Assembly (NCBI RefSeq): GCF_001625305.1
Contig: NW_017804176.1
Span: 1,076,930 to 1,140,929, forward strand
Length of the DNA: 64,000 nucleotides
DNA from: Branchiostoma belcheri
Taxonomy: Eukaryota; Chordata; Leptocardii; Amphioxiformes; Branchiostomatidae
Reading direction: 5' to 3'
Shown: piece after piece, positions 50,701-60,400 of the stretch
Layout: each line of letters opens with the position of its first letter
Numbering within the stretch: the first letter of the stretch is position 1
Translations under genes and position numbers: made by a program
Notes under the pieces: generated by a model
The model's database searches: none
What the model was told of the DNA's origin: nothing
Seen by the model: only the letters and a program-made list of their open reading frames with translations

Positions 50701-52394
50701 GAGTACGAGTCGACACAGGGGAACCACAGTCGTGAGGAGTTCTCCAGACCGTAGCTGAAGACATGAGCGCCACGTTCCGCCATCGTTCCTTCCATGTCAG
50801 GAACAACAAACTGCAGTCCGCCCTTTGGCTTCTCCAGACTGAACTCAATACTGACCTGGGAGGGAGAGAAAAAAGGGTTACTTCTATATGTACAGTAGTG
50901 CCCCCTACCCCTGACCTATAAACTGCAGGCCTTCAGCTTCTCTAAACTTGTATCAGCACATCTTTAGAAGTGGGGCTGTTTCCATAGACAAACTCAAATG
51001 AGTGATTTGACACATGACCAGACGGAGAAATCATATAAATTCATCTTCAGAGTTCAGTTATAAGTTTGTGAACAAAGCAAGCTACAAGTTTAATTGATTA
51101 TTGCACACACATTCATAATTGTAACAGCAAGGTAAACCTCTGTGTACCTGGAGAGGTCGACCTTCTGACACGTTAGAGTAAACCTCGTGTGGAACATGGA
51201 TGTTGAGTTCACCATTCCCCATGTCAGAGTCCACAGACCCCACCGCTGATACGTGGCACGTGGAGAAGTAGTCCAGGTTCCGCTGTCGTGTGTCACCTTG
51301 GCATACCTGAAGGTCAAGACAAAAAGGTTGAACATTCCATTTGGGGTGTGCTTATTGCCTGGAAAATACATTCTGCATCATTTGTTTCAATTTTAACTCT
51401 TGTATGTTGTACACTCCTTAAAAGGAAATTTTTCACTTAACCTGTAGTTATCTGGCTACCAGTTCTCCATTGATTATGGAGTTAGGCAGCAGGGAGAAGG
51501 TTAGATCCTTAAAATGGCTTTTCCAAGGGTTAAAATTTCAAGAAAGAATGGCTGGCCCCCTAAAGTCATACTAGTAAAGAGTTTCACTTGGGACTTCAAA
51601 CTAAGAGGTCAAGTGAGAGGACATATTATATATCTAAAAGAACCTTTGAGCTGTAAGAGCCAGGGTTGTGTTAGGCCCTGAAAATGTTCACTAGTACCTC
51701 GAGAGTTGGGTCGCTGTAGTCAAAGGCTGCCTCCGCTCCGTTCACCGTCACACGGTAGATCCGGCACTGTTTACTGTTCAGCTTCACACGCGACAGTGTA
51801 GATTTCTGCGAAACAAAAAGAAGCAGGTGTTACTAGTATATGTCAACATGGTTTTCTGGAGAACATGACAATGTATACCACAGTATTTCTGTTCCCAGAA
51901 ATACTGTGACAATGTATACCACAGTATTTCTGGGAATCAAGAATGTGTTTACCTTCTTAAAGAAACACCAGTCTCATCTTATTGATCTATATTTTGTACA
52001 TCTATTTATCATTTTCCTTTTTCTTTTTAAAACCTGACACTGACAGAAACAACAAACTTCTCATAGGTAAACAAGCAAAGTACATAAATGTGTACTAATT
52101 CTATGTTAAAAGTTAATGAATGCCCATTGTCCTATCTCCAGTCTCCTACGTTGAATCTAACGTTACATGTAATGAAGGAATCTGAAAAACAGGTTTTCTC
52201 TTATCTTGAAAAGACATTGCAAATTGATGAGCGCTGACCTGAGGAATGATGGTGAGTTCCACATAGCCAATGATGGCCCTGTGTTTAAAGTTGACCCCGG
52301 TGATACAGAGTGTCTGATGGCTGACTTTGTAGGGCCGTGCCAGCAGGGGGTCCTGCGACTTGTCTTTGTCCTTCTTGGAGTTGGTCTTGGTCAT
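41736..52394 (-). CDS. TAF2: Transcription initiation factor TFIID subunit 2 (TAF2)
   Basis: Seventeen exons: 52394-52239, 51805-51698, 51306-51148, 50855-49899, 49750-49630, 49071-48923, 48419-48310, 48129-48006, 47559-47365, 47033-46911, 45768-45514, 44869-44577, 44263-44161, 43586-43387, 43069-42962, 42508-42379, 41968-41736. They give about 1174 aa (human about 1199). TAF2 is a TFIID subunit that contacts core-promoter DNA at the initiator. The N-terminal half has the M1-aminopeptidase fold ([55 protein letters not shown]). The zinc motif HExxH is absent (YAVAQQFFG instead), as is usual for TAF2. The C-terminal half has helical repeats with FMWQYQLRYERD and NYYRASLIDAL, then a tail rich in Lys and His (KKKKKHKHKHKHKSKH). 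Exon 12 lacks one base near 44710, which breaks the frame. All other joins are in phase. A LINE abuts the start codon. Confidence 0.96.
44577..44869 (-). other. TAF2: TAF2 exon 12 with an apparent single-base deletion
   Basis: The exon is 293 nt where 294 is needed. The frame reads correctly to about AALFKSYADR and then stops early. A second frame resumes with FVDVRLVAMEILTDFVHVDQ and runs to a good donor. The break maps to the C run in tgtcccggtc on the plus strand (about 44707-44716), consistent with one lost base in a homopolymer. It may be a sequencing or assembly error, or a real null allele. Confidence 0.85.
44781..45345 (-). repeat. Tandem array of a TAF2 exon 12 fragment, about 160-bp unit
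   Basis: The 5' part of exon 12 with its acceptor (encoding AVLEDVVRHLNLEKLLPCYQ and onward to the CLKA block) recurs upstream in intron 11. The shared gccttcagg start points are at 44781, 44941, 45099 and, more diverged, about 45259. The spacing is 160, 158 and 160 bp. Each extra copy carries exon-like sequence, an acceptor-like end and the same intron segment (aatgtaagacagcgt). Extra copies lack the 3' half of the exon. Confidence 0.9.
45790..46535. mobile_element. 746-bp element with 13-bp terminal inverted repeats in TAF2 intron 10
   Basis: The left end atgggttcaccac at 45790-45802 is complemented by gtggtgaacccat at 46523-46535. The left end also forms a hairpin (caccacaccac gaa gtggtgtggtg). 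Inside are two direct copies of a 72-bp unit (from 46131 and 46203) containing tcttgctgattggctgttgg. The words gcaaatatt near 45775 and 46554 may be remnants of a target duplication, but the boundaries do not align exactly. Confidence 0.55.
47128..47196. repeat. Hairpin in TAF2 intron 9
   Basis: The arms gtgaattcgaggggattc and gaatcccctcgaattcac are perfect complements around a loop of about 30 nt. The word gagtgctcact occurs just outside both arms. The left flank (tggccaagtgggtagagtgc) resembles a tRNA A box, so this may be part of a tRNA-derived SINE that has folded back. Confidence 0.55.
47529..47720 (-). repeat. Tandem copies of the 5' edge of TAF2 exon 9
   Basis: The first codons of exon 9 and its acceptor (plus-strand ccacatgaagtccggctgctg ... 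cacctgaacaaacaaac) recur at 47629-47670 with few changes. A diverged trace (ccacattaagtcttg) lies near 47700. The period is 99 bp. The copy retains an acceptor-like AG but not the rest of the exon. Confidence 0.75.
49105..49430 (+). mobile_element. Probable tRNA-derived SINE in TAF2 intron 5
   Basis: The head of this stretch has an A-box-like word (tggtcttgtggctta) and about 35 nt later a B-box-like word (gggttcgaattc), the spacing of a tRNA-related RNA polymerase III promoter. The tail (gatgttaaagatccttcca, then agtggatcaaaccttacag) resembles fragments at 42618-42665 and 61915-61960. No cloverleaf can be drawn, so this is not a functional tRNA gene. Confidence 0.45.
49505..49750 (-). repeat. 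Tandem copy of the 3' edge of TAF2 exon 5
   Basis: The last part of exon 5 with its donor (plus-strand ctgacctgagacagtagag) occurs at 49625 in the true exon and again at 49505. The period is 120 bp and the identity high. The extra copy lies in the downstream intron and includes the donor site. Confidence 0.8.
51879..51937. repeat. Small inverted and direct repeat in TAF2 intron 1
   Basis: The word cacagtatttctg is followed after four bases by its complement cagaaatactgtg, then by a direct repeat of atgtataccacagtatttctg. The unit can form a hairpin, and there is no coding signal. Confidence 0.6.
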
Positions 52395-52399
52395 GATGT

Positions 52400-53743
52400 G
52401 TTGTTAATGTTATTGTACGACTGTGCCTATTGTATTGGAGCAAAACAGAGAGCAGTTGGGTCTTTAAAGACACGTATAGAAGATATACATGTTTATTTTT
52501 GGACTGATTGGCTTGACCAGGGGTATCCAGTGGATGCCATCTATTTGGACTTTAGAAAAGCATTTGACTCTGTACCGATCAAGAGACTGTTAGCCAAAAT
52601 TGAGAGTTACGGATGTAAAGGGAATATTCTTCAATGGATCAGTTCTTTTCTGCAGGGCAGAAAACAGAGAGTCTGTGTGAACAATAGTAAATCAGAATGG
52701 GCAGACGTAGTGAGTGGAGTCCCTCAAGGGAGTGTTCTCGGTCCTGTTCTCTTTACGTTGTTCGTCAACGATATGCCTGAAGTTGCAACAAGTATGTTGA
52801 GGCTTTTTGCAGATGATACTAAAATATTCAGAGCAGTGGTACAGAAGGGGGACTGTGAAAGTCTTCAACAGGACTTACAAAATCTTCAAGAATGGGCCAT
52901 GAAATGGCAACTAAAATTCCATCCGGAAAAATGCACAGTCCTTCGAATTGGAAAGGGGCACCCAGTTTTTGAATACACAATGGCAGGCACATCTGGGAGT
53001 ATCCCCCTAGCAGCAACGACTACGGAGAAGGACCTGGGTATATTAACGGATAAAGACCTTACATTTAAGGACCATATACACACAATTGCAAACAAGGCAA
53101 ACCAGTTAACAGGACTACTGTGGAGAACATTTCAGTTTATCGATCAAGAAGTATTTCTCCTGCTTTTTAAAGCCCTGATTAGGCCACATTTAGAATATGG
53201 AGCCTCTGTTTGGTCTCCGTACAGACAGAATCTGATGCTTGAATTAGAGAAAGTCCAAAAAAGGGCCACAAAAAGAGTTCCGGGGTTGAGCAACCTTTCT
53301 TACGAGGATAGACTCAGAACTCTGAAACTCCCAACATTGGTCTACAGGAGAATTAGGGGAGACCTAATCAACACGTACAAATACATGCATGGTCTGTTTG
53401 ACACACAGAACCTGTTCCAACAAAAAGCAGATTCAAGGACAAGAGGTCATAGCTTGAGAATAACAAGGAAGACCTTCAAGGGGAATACAAGGGCATTATT
53501 CTTTACAAGCAGAATGGCCAACTGGTGGAACAGTCTTCCTGAAGAAGTGGTCTCTGCACCCTCGGTAAATGCTTTCAAGAACAGACTTGATAAATACATG
53601 GAGAGTCATCCAATTATGTACAATCACACGGCCCTGGATTGCCCGCATAGGCCGGGAATGACAGTCCGGTAGAGCAACGAGCAGCCTAAACTGGATGGAT
53701 ACCTACCTGGCTGAAAGGATCTACTATCTACTATCTACTATAG
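52400..53743 (+). mobile_element. 5'-truncated CR1-like LINE next to the TAF2 start codon
   Basis: An ORF open from the truncated 5' end to the stop at 53672 encodes most of a non-LTR reverse transcriptase and its C-terminal region. Visible motifs are VDAIYLDFRKAFDSV, SGVPQGSVLGPVLFTLFVND and LRLFADDTKIF (catalytic FADD), then YEDRLRTLKLPTLVYRR and WWNSLPEEVV near the end. No endonuclease domain is present, so the copy is 5'-truncated. The 3' end finishes in a short (CTACTAT)n array at 53721-53742, typical of CR1/L2-type tails. The ORF has no internal stop, so insertion is fairly recent. The element starts within about ten bases of the TAF2 ATG in the opposite orientation. A longer apparent ORF beginning at 52206 only adds antisense TAF2 exon 1. 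Confidence 0.88.
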
Positions 53744-54447
53744 CAATAGTGACAGCGATGAGTTTGCAAAATAATAGCACTAAGCTACAGTATATATTTA
53801 GCATATCATCATGTAGCTTTGGTGATAGGTCTGCATGGGGGGGGGGCATAAATAAATTTGAGCAACAACAAAATTGCTGATCACATAGCACGTACAAAGG
53901 AGCATTAGTAAGGCAAGCCATTTCCTTTACTGAGAAATAACATCGCTTCAAAATATGTAGTTTTCCCACCAAAACTCATTATTTATAGCTCCAGCCTCCA
54001 GGCATGCAACTTCCAAGAGAGATTATCCAACATAATATCCCGCTAACTTAGGCAAAGCAAACGGCTTTCGGCAACGATGCGCCAATAACCTCCATCAGTT
54101 TGAAATGTGCGTGACTTTTCCTACCTATATCTCGACCCTTGGCGTTGTTATTTCACGGAAAACGTGATTTTATGTTACCGAGTTTCTCAGCGAATCGTAA
54201 AACCGCCATTTTGTAAAATGTCAACTTTGACCTCACTGAGCTTGCGTCGCATCCAAATGTAAGAAAACTATGAATTTTCATACAGGTCACATCGTCACGT
54301 AATTAAACTTTCATGTACAGTTTATCAATAAACATATTTATCTTATATAAGCGTCTTATGTTAAATGTTTAAATGCATCTTTTGGCGCTCTTTTTCATGA
54401 ATATTTATTCCCTTGTGCGTTCGTATTTTTATTTTCGTTAGTCCAAG
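53744..54447. promoter_or_regulatory. Intergenic promoter region of the MPP8-like gene (and possibly TAF2)
   Basis: This stretch of about 700 bp lies between the LINE tail and the MPP8-like start codon, with a G run near 53838-53847. The divergent partner TAF2 starts on the other side of the LINE, so before insertion the two start codons would have been about 0.7 kb apart. The promoter role is inferred from position. Confidence 0.4.
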
Positions 54448-54453
54448 ATGGCG
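54444..54453 (+). promoter_or_regulatory. YY1-like motif at the MPP8-like start codon
   Basis: The word caagatggcg overlaps the ATG at 54448, as in the VTA1 gene. It fits the core of the YY1 consensus. Function is inferred. Confidence 0.4.
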
Positions 54454-57400
54454 TCGGAATCTGAAGGAAGCGCGGAAGAAGGAGGGAACGTCTCCGGCCA
54501 AGAAACTGACGAAGACGACGGGCTAGATCCTTCTATCTTCGAGGAGGAAGATGTGTTTGAAGTGGAGAAGATTGTGGGCATCACCACCTACCAGGTAAAA
54601 CAGCAAACCCGAAGCAGGCGTCACATTTATAGGACGGGTGTGCTATATGAACACATGGCCAGCTGCATGCACATGTGAGCTTGTTTATCCAAGGAGCTTT
54701 TTATTATCCTTGTTTATCTGAGTTCAGTACATGCATGACTAAGTTATGAATTAATTTGGACACATAATAGTCATTATTAGATTACCGTACGTTTGGCATT
54801 AGTTATGTTTGACCTGATAAATTATGCATGGTTATGTGTACTACTACTAGTTAGTATTCCACAGCGTTACCAAAATTGTTGGGCACTTGTACTACTACTA
54901 GTACTTTATGATTTTAGATATGCCCATATGCGTGACTATAATTTGTGGTACGGAATTGTTTCAAGTGCGAAATTAAAACACTGCAAAAATATCTTGCTCC
55001 CTCCAACTTCAAAATGCAACCATTGCAAAAGTAAATAAATTTACAGTGCAGTGTATATGATATTTTGTCACACAAAAAGTGCAGCTGGGCATACATACAT
55101 CTAATTAATTGCAAGGTCATCAATCTCATAAATAATTAATTACGATTGTTATACTTATAGCCTTTTACCAATACTGTAAAGTATTTTGTGACAGTATTAA
55201 ATTATCGGCGTGGCTATTTACACTCCCGGAGTGTATATAAAAGACAAATAGATTTTATATACACTCCGAAATACTAGCCTCCTTGGTAGGCCCAAAACCT
55301 GGGTTTTTGTGAGTGTTTGAGGATTCAGGGGCACCAAGTTTAAACCTCGGTGTTCAAGTTTATCTTAGTGGATGATGAAAATCAGAAAACAACGCGGAAA
55401 TCCCCACCGAAGTTCGAAAACACAGGGTTTTGACCTACGACCAGAATGTCAGCCAATCAGCACTCGACAGGGATTTCCCGCTATTTTTCGTCTCCCGCTG
55501 GCCTGGTCTCTCGCGCCAACATGGCTGCCGCGCCGTCCCTACTGAAGTTAGGGGACGAATTTCTCACTTGGGCAGAGTTTAAGGCAGCACTGGACAACTA
55601 TCAAGAAACAACACACGCTGAGCTCAGTAAGATCAGTAGCAAGAAGGTGGAAACTGAGAACAGGAAATTACCTGAAGGCGTCCAAAAGTTTCCGTGTGCT
55701 CATGTTTATAAAGCGGTGAAGTTTGGATGTATTCATTACGGGAAGCCGCGCCTGTCAGGGTCGGGAATCCGGCCAAATCAGTCGTGAGTATACATCGATT
55801 TTTTTCTCATTGTAGCTCAGGAATTTCCCTTGGCTAGTTAAGTCACTCTTGAAGCCATACTAGCCACAATCCTTGGCCAGACCGAGACGAAAGATCTACT
55901 CTACTCTACTCTACTCTGTGGTGCATGTAGTGGGGAGGGGGGCAAATTTATGACTATTCAGTACTAGCGGGAAATTATGTGCAGGGCTCTCCCCAAGCAA
56001 ATATTATGAAACATGTTGTATGTTGTATTCATACATTACCCTGACAGGTTGACAACTAATGACGCACAATCTACGCGTACATCAACACAGATTGTTTGAA
56101 ACTGACTTTACTGAATGCAAAAACTCAAGCTGACATACCAGCAATATCGGTTGTAGACCCGAACCTTCCAGTTCTTAGCCACTTACCAATACGTGTCGAT
56201 GTTAATCCATGTCCAGATTAAGTTGTGCTCAAACAAGTTGCATGTCCAAGTAAGGTGACCATTTTACCATGTTTCATTTGAGTGGCATAGGATGTCAGTT
56301 AAGATATTTCACCTTTCATATTTATTTTGCAGGCAATTCTGTATGGCCTCCACAAGATCAAGGGAATCAGCATGGAGGCAGCTCAGCAACTGATGGATAA
56401 GGGACCAGAGCGATCCCCTGAAGAGACGTGGTACAGGGACTAGAAAGAGGAGGAGAAGAACCATCCACCGGACATTTTAGCTAGTTTTTTAAAAAATTTT
56501 AATTTTTTATATTCCACAATCCCAGAGCCGTGGTCTTTATTCTTTTGTCACATGTTACATGATGATATTTACAATATATACAGTATGTTTATTTCAATCT
56601 ATCAGGTAAAGAAGATCCCCCCATTTTCTTTTTGCTTTTCCGTATGATATATTTTGCTCTATTTTTAAGCTGGACATAAAATCATTTAAGAAAACAGAGA
56701 ATGGATCAATTATTTTGTAGAAGCTTTTTTCCTTATATAGACACCAGGTTTTAAATATTGCATACTGTGCTATACCAATCATATGATTACCTGCATTTGT
56801 TTGTTGTAAGTTCCTTGGAAGTCCATATATTAATGTTCAATATTGATATCTTTTATGATAATTATGATGTTCAGTATTTTTTCAGTATTATGATGTTCAG
56901 TATTTTTCCAAAATTTTTAAGTCCTTTACATTGAAAGAACATATGGTTTTCGTCCTCTATTTCCAAACAGATGTTACATAGAGGTGACTGTATTAATTTC
57001 CATTTCTCGGGTTCTAACATATTTCTGCCTATCGCTTTGTGCCAACTACAGATAACATGTTTGTAGTACAAAGGTATGTGTTCCATGTTAGGACAATCCC
57101 GTTTGTCTTTAAATTGCATATTTAGAATAAGGAAATCTTTTCCAAAACTGTTAAGAAACAGACGTGGAAGTATCTTCCAGTCCCCCTCTGAGTTATCCAT
57201 TAACCGCCTGATAACACTAGCATGTAAGGTATCAATTTGCGATGGAATATGAGTCATCTTTAGACCTGTATTACAATCTTCGACCTGATGTCCAAAATTT
57301 ATAAGCATTTTAGCTAGTTAGTTAGTTACAGAGGTAGCTCAGGACCTGCAGCAAGTATATGTACCGGTATGTACTTGGATGCTCGACGTTGTAAACCTTA

Positions 57401-60400
57401 CACACACAGACTTGTCAGCCTGCATGACCCAGGAGCAAGTAGGGGAACAATACTCTGGCATACTTGTGAGCAAAGTTATGTAGAGTGACATTAGACTGTG
57501 AACACATGTTGTATAACCAACAGTGTCTTTTGATAAAAGCTAGCATGTAGTTAGCTTTGGCTACATTGATCACAGTATGTTTGTTCCATTAGATTATATG
57601 TTTTATTTTTGTTTGATAACCCCTGGCCTGAAGTATCTTGAGCAAAGTTATGTAGAGATATTTGAGCAAAGTTATGTAGAGTGACATTAGACTGTGAACA
57701 CATGTTGTAACTAACAGTGTCTTTTGATAAAAGCTAGCATGTAGTTAGCTTTGGCTACATTGATCACAGTATGTTTGTTCCACTAGAGTCACTAAGTAAA
57801 AGGAGCTGACCTCAAACACCTGGAGTCAGTGTCTCTTTTTAGTAATAGAAAAGTTTATTGCAAATTCCTGCCAAAGGCTAATTGCAAGTGACATAAACAA
57901 AGAACATTGAAACAGAGTAAAGAATAACTTCCAAATCTACATAATAAAATGTAATACATCTTAGGAAACTATAGCTATGTCTAACACTATGTCTGAAGGG
58001 TTTACCTTCTCTTTTGTAGACCACGGAAGACGTAATGTCGCACTTTAGTAATAGTATAGACAATTAAGCCAAGCACGTGCAAGTTTAAACTGTCTCAGTG
58101 AAACTGCGAATGGCTCATTAAATCAGTTGTGGTTGCTTTGATCGTCACATCCTACATGGATAACTGTGGTAATTTTAGAGCTAATACATGCGGAAGAAGC
58201 GCCGACCTCACGGCCTGGCGTGCATCTATCAGACCCAAAGACCAACTCGGGGTTCGCCCCGGTCCCTTTGGTGACTCTGGATAACCCACCGGCGACAGAT
58301 CATTCGAATGTCTGCCCTATCAACTTTCCCGGAGTGTATATAAAAGACAAATAGATTTTATTTACACTCCCGGAGTGTATATAAAAGACAAATAGATTTT
58401 ATTTACACTCCCGGAGTGTATATAAAAGACAAATAGATTTTATTTACACTCCCGGAGTGTATATAAAAGACAAATAGATTTTATTTACACTCCCGGAGTG
58501 TATATAAAAGACAAATAGATTTTATTTACACTCCCGGAGTGTATATAAAAGACAAATAGATTTTATTTACACTCCCGGAGTGTATATAAAAGACAAATAG
58601 ATTTTATTTACACACCGGGAGTGTAAATAGCCACGTTCTTAAATTATTATCATTTTTAATTACTTTTGAAAAGAACTTCAGATTAGTAAATATTAACAGT
58701 TGATTTGTCCATTATGGCAATGTTTTTGTTGATATATTCTTTTCAAGAACTGTTTTTTTTCCAACCTGTTTACCAGAATTCCAAGGTTTGAAACCCAGAC
58801 AATTATTTCTGCTACTGTTTATTCACACATGTCATGTGTTGTGCTGCAGGTCATTGACACTGTCAGCTGTGTAAACGCTGTGTACACCATAAAAGAGTAA
58901 AAGAGACCTGCTATCTATTGTTCTCTTTTGGCCTAATTTAATATGCAATTTTGGTGTTAATTCTATGTGTTTATCTTGCAACAAAACACAATGGAAAAGT
59001 ACCCCATTGTAACTCTCACATTTTCTGACACTCAAGCTACAAAGTGTGAAACAGGCACACGCTTGAATGGCCATAGTTTAACCCATATCCTCAGGCTTGG
59101 AATGAGCATTTTGGACCAAGGTTGTAATATTGATATCAGGTAATGTGAAAAGGTTTTAAACAAACATTTCAGGTAAACTTCAAACAAAATAAAAGAAAGA
59201 AATCAGGTTGCAATTTGCAAACCAATCCACATTATCATCACCCCATACAGTGAGAAAGTGTTTCACACATATGTCTGAAACTCATTGTTCACCGCATTTT
59301 TCTCTTTTATGACCTGGATATGAATTGGTTTTGCACCACCACATTTACGTAGAAACAATGCTGTAATTTTAACCCTTGTTGTTTGGCCACTTTGGGTGAG
59401 TCAGTTAAACCAAAAGGTTACTTGTAGTGTCAGGGGACTGATATGATAAAATCTGGTCTATGTAGACAGGATTCTTGATGCTTGTATCAACAGGTAAGTT
59501 ATATAAGGGACACCAAAAGTGGTCTTTATGTAGAGGTGGTCACCTAAATCTTGTGGATGGTGTTCAGCACCAAGGACAGATACATGTATCTATATCTAGT
59601 ATCTACTAGTATTCTATAGGTACACATGTACACTGTTATGAGTTATTACATGATCAGTCATTTTGAACTCACTAAGATACTGATGAAAATCTGAAACAAA
59701 CATCTGACCCTTCACATTTTATCCAGTTGCTTGATTTATCATTCATTACTCAATATTCTACCTGGATGTCTTACCTTTTCATAAATGAATCAATAACTCT
59801 AACGTAGGATCCTGATCAATACTGACCAGGATCACATTAACATTTCCCAGTGACACTACTAACAGGACATGCTGTTTATTACATACAAACTACACACAAA
59901 CACATTCATAATCACCTCCTGTATCACAGGCAGCTAACACAATCCTGCACCAGTTGTACCTGGGGACATTTAAAGGTGGTTTCAGGAGACTCTGAAGAAT
60001 GGATGACTGTGAAAACAACCAACAGCAGGTGGTGTAGTTAAATGTACATGTGTGGTTGCAGTAAGGTTAAACTCATGCAGGTCAGGCCAGTGGTTATTGG
60101 CCTTCTCCAGGAATGTAGCTGGCAGCCAGTATTGCAGATTTTCAGTTGGGCATACAGTGGCAGAGTATATTTGGCTACCCTGGTATTCAATGTAGTGAGC
60201 TGTGGTTAGATTTTACCTGGACCATCCCCCCGTCTAGTCCATACAACTTACAAAAACCCAGCTGCAAGAACCCGGGCTTCGCACCGTATGACCACCTCAG
60301 AATGTGAATGTTTGCAAGTTGCTGACCTGGGTAAGGTTGGTTCTAAGATAAGTAGAAAATAACAGAATGCTGTGTATCTTTACTGTAGGGCCAGACATTA

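Larger units (their letters stand above)
55197..58647. mobile_element. Mutator-like DNA transposon (55206-58638) with 9-bp target duplications
   Basis: The terminal inverted repeats are perfect over 21 bp (55209-55229 and 58615-58635; the core is tggctatttacactccc). Three bases outside each is the 9-bp direct repeat ttaaattat (55197-55205 and 58639-58647), so the element is 3433 bp. Inside are an exon resembling the FAR1/ZSWIM3 N-terminal domain, which is related to MULE transposases, a nested L1-like fragment, a 196-bp tandem duplication, an 18S rRNA fragment and a 41-bp minisatellite derived from the terminus. A 9-bp duplication and a FAR1-like domain together point to the Mutator superfamily. 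No DDE catalytic core or SWIM finger is visible, so the copy is defective. The MPP8-like gene reads through it as intron. Confidence 0.85.

Noticed and set aside
52206..53672. A single 488-codon plus-strand ORF
   Set aside because: Its first part (52206 to about 52400) is the antisense of TAF2 exon 1. Only the remainder is LINE reverse transcriptase, so the fused protein is an accident of frame.
58166..58354. 62-codon ORF
   Set aside because: It is a chance reading frame through the 18S rRNA fragment.
58331..58635. Regular 41-bp array, considered as a CRISPR
   Set aside because: The copies are contiguous and identical without unique spacers, and the context is a eukaryotic transposon.
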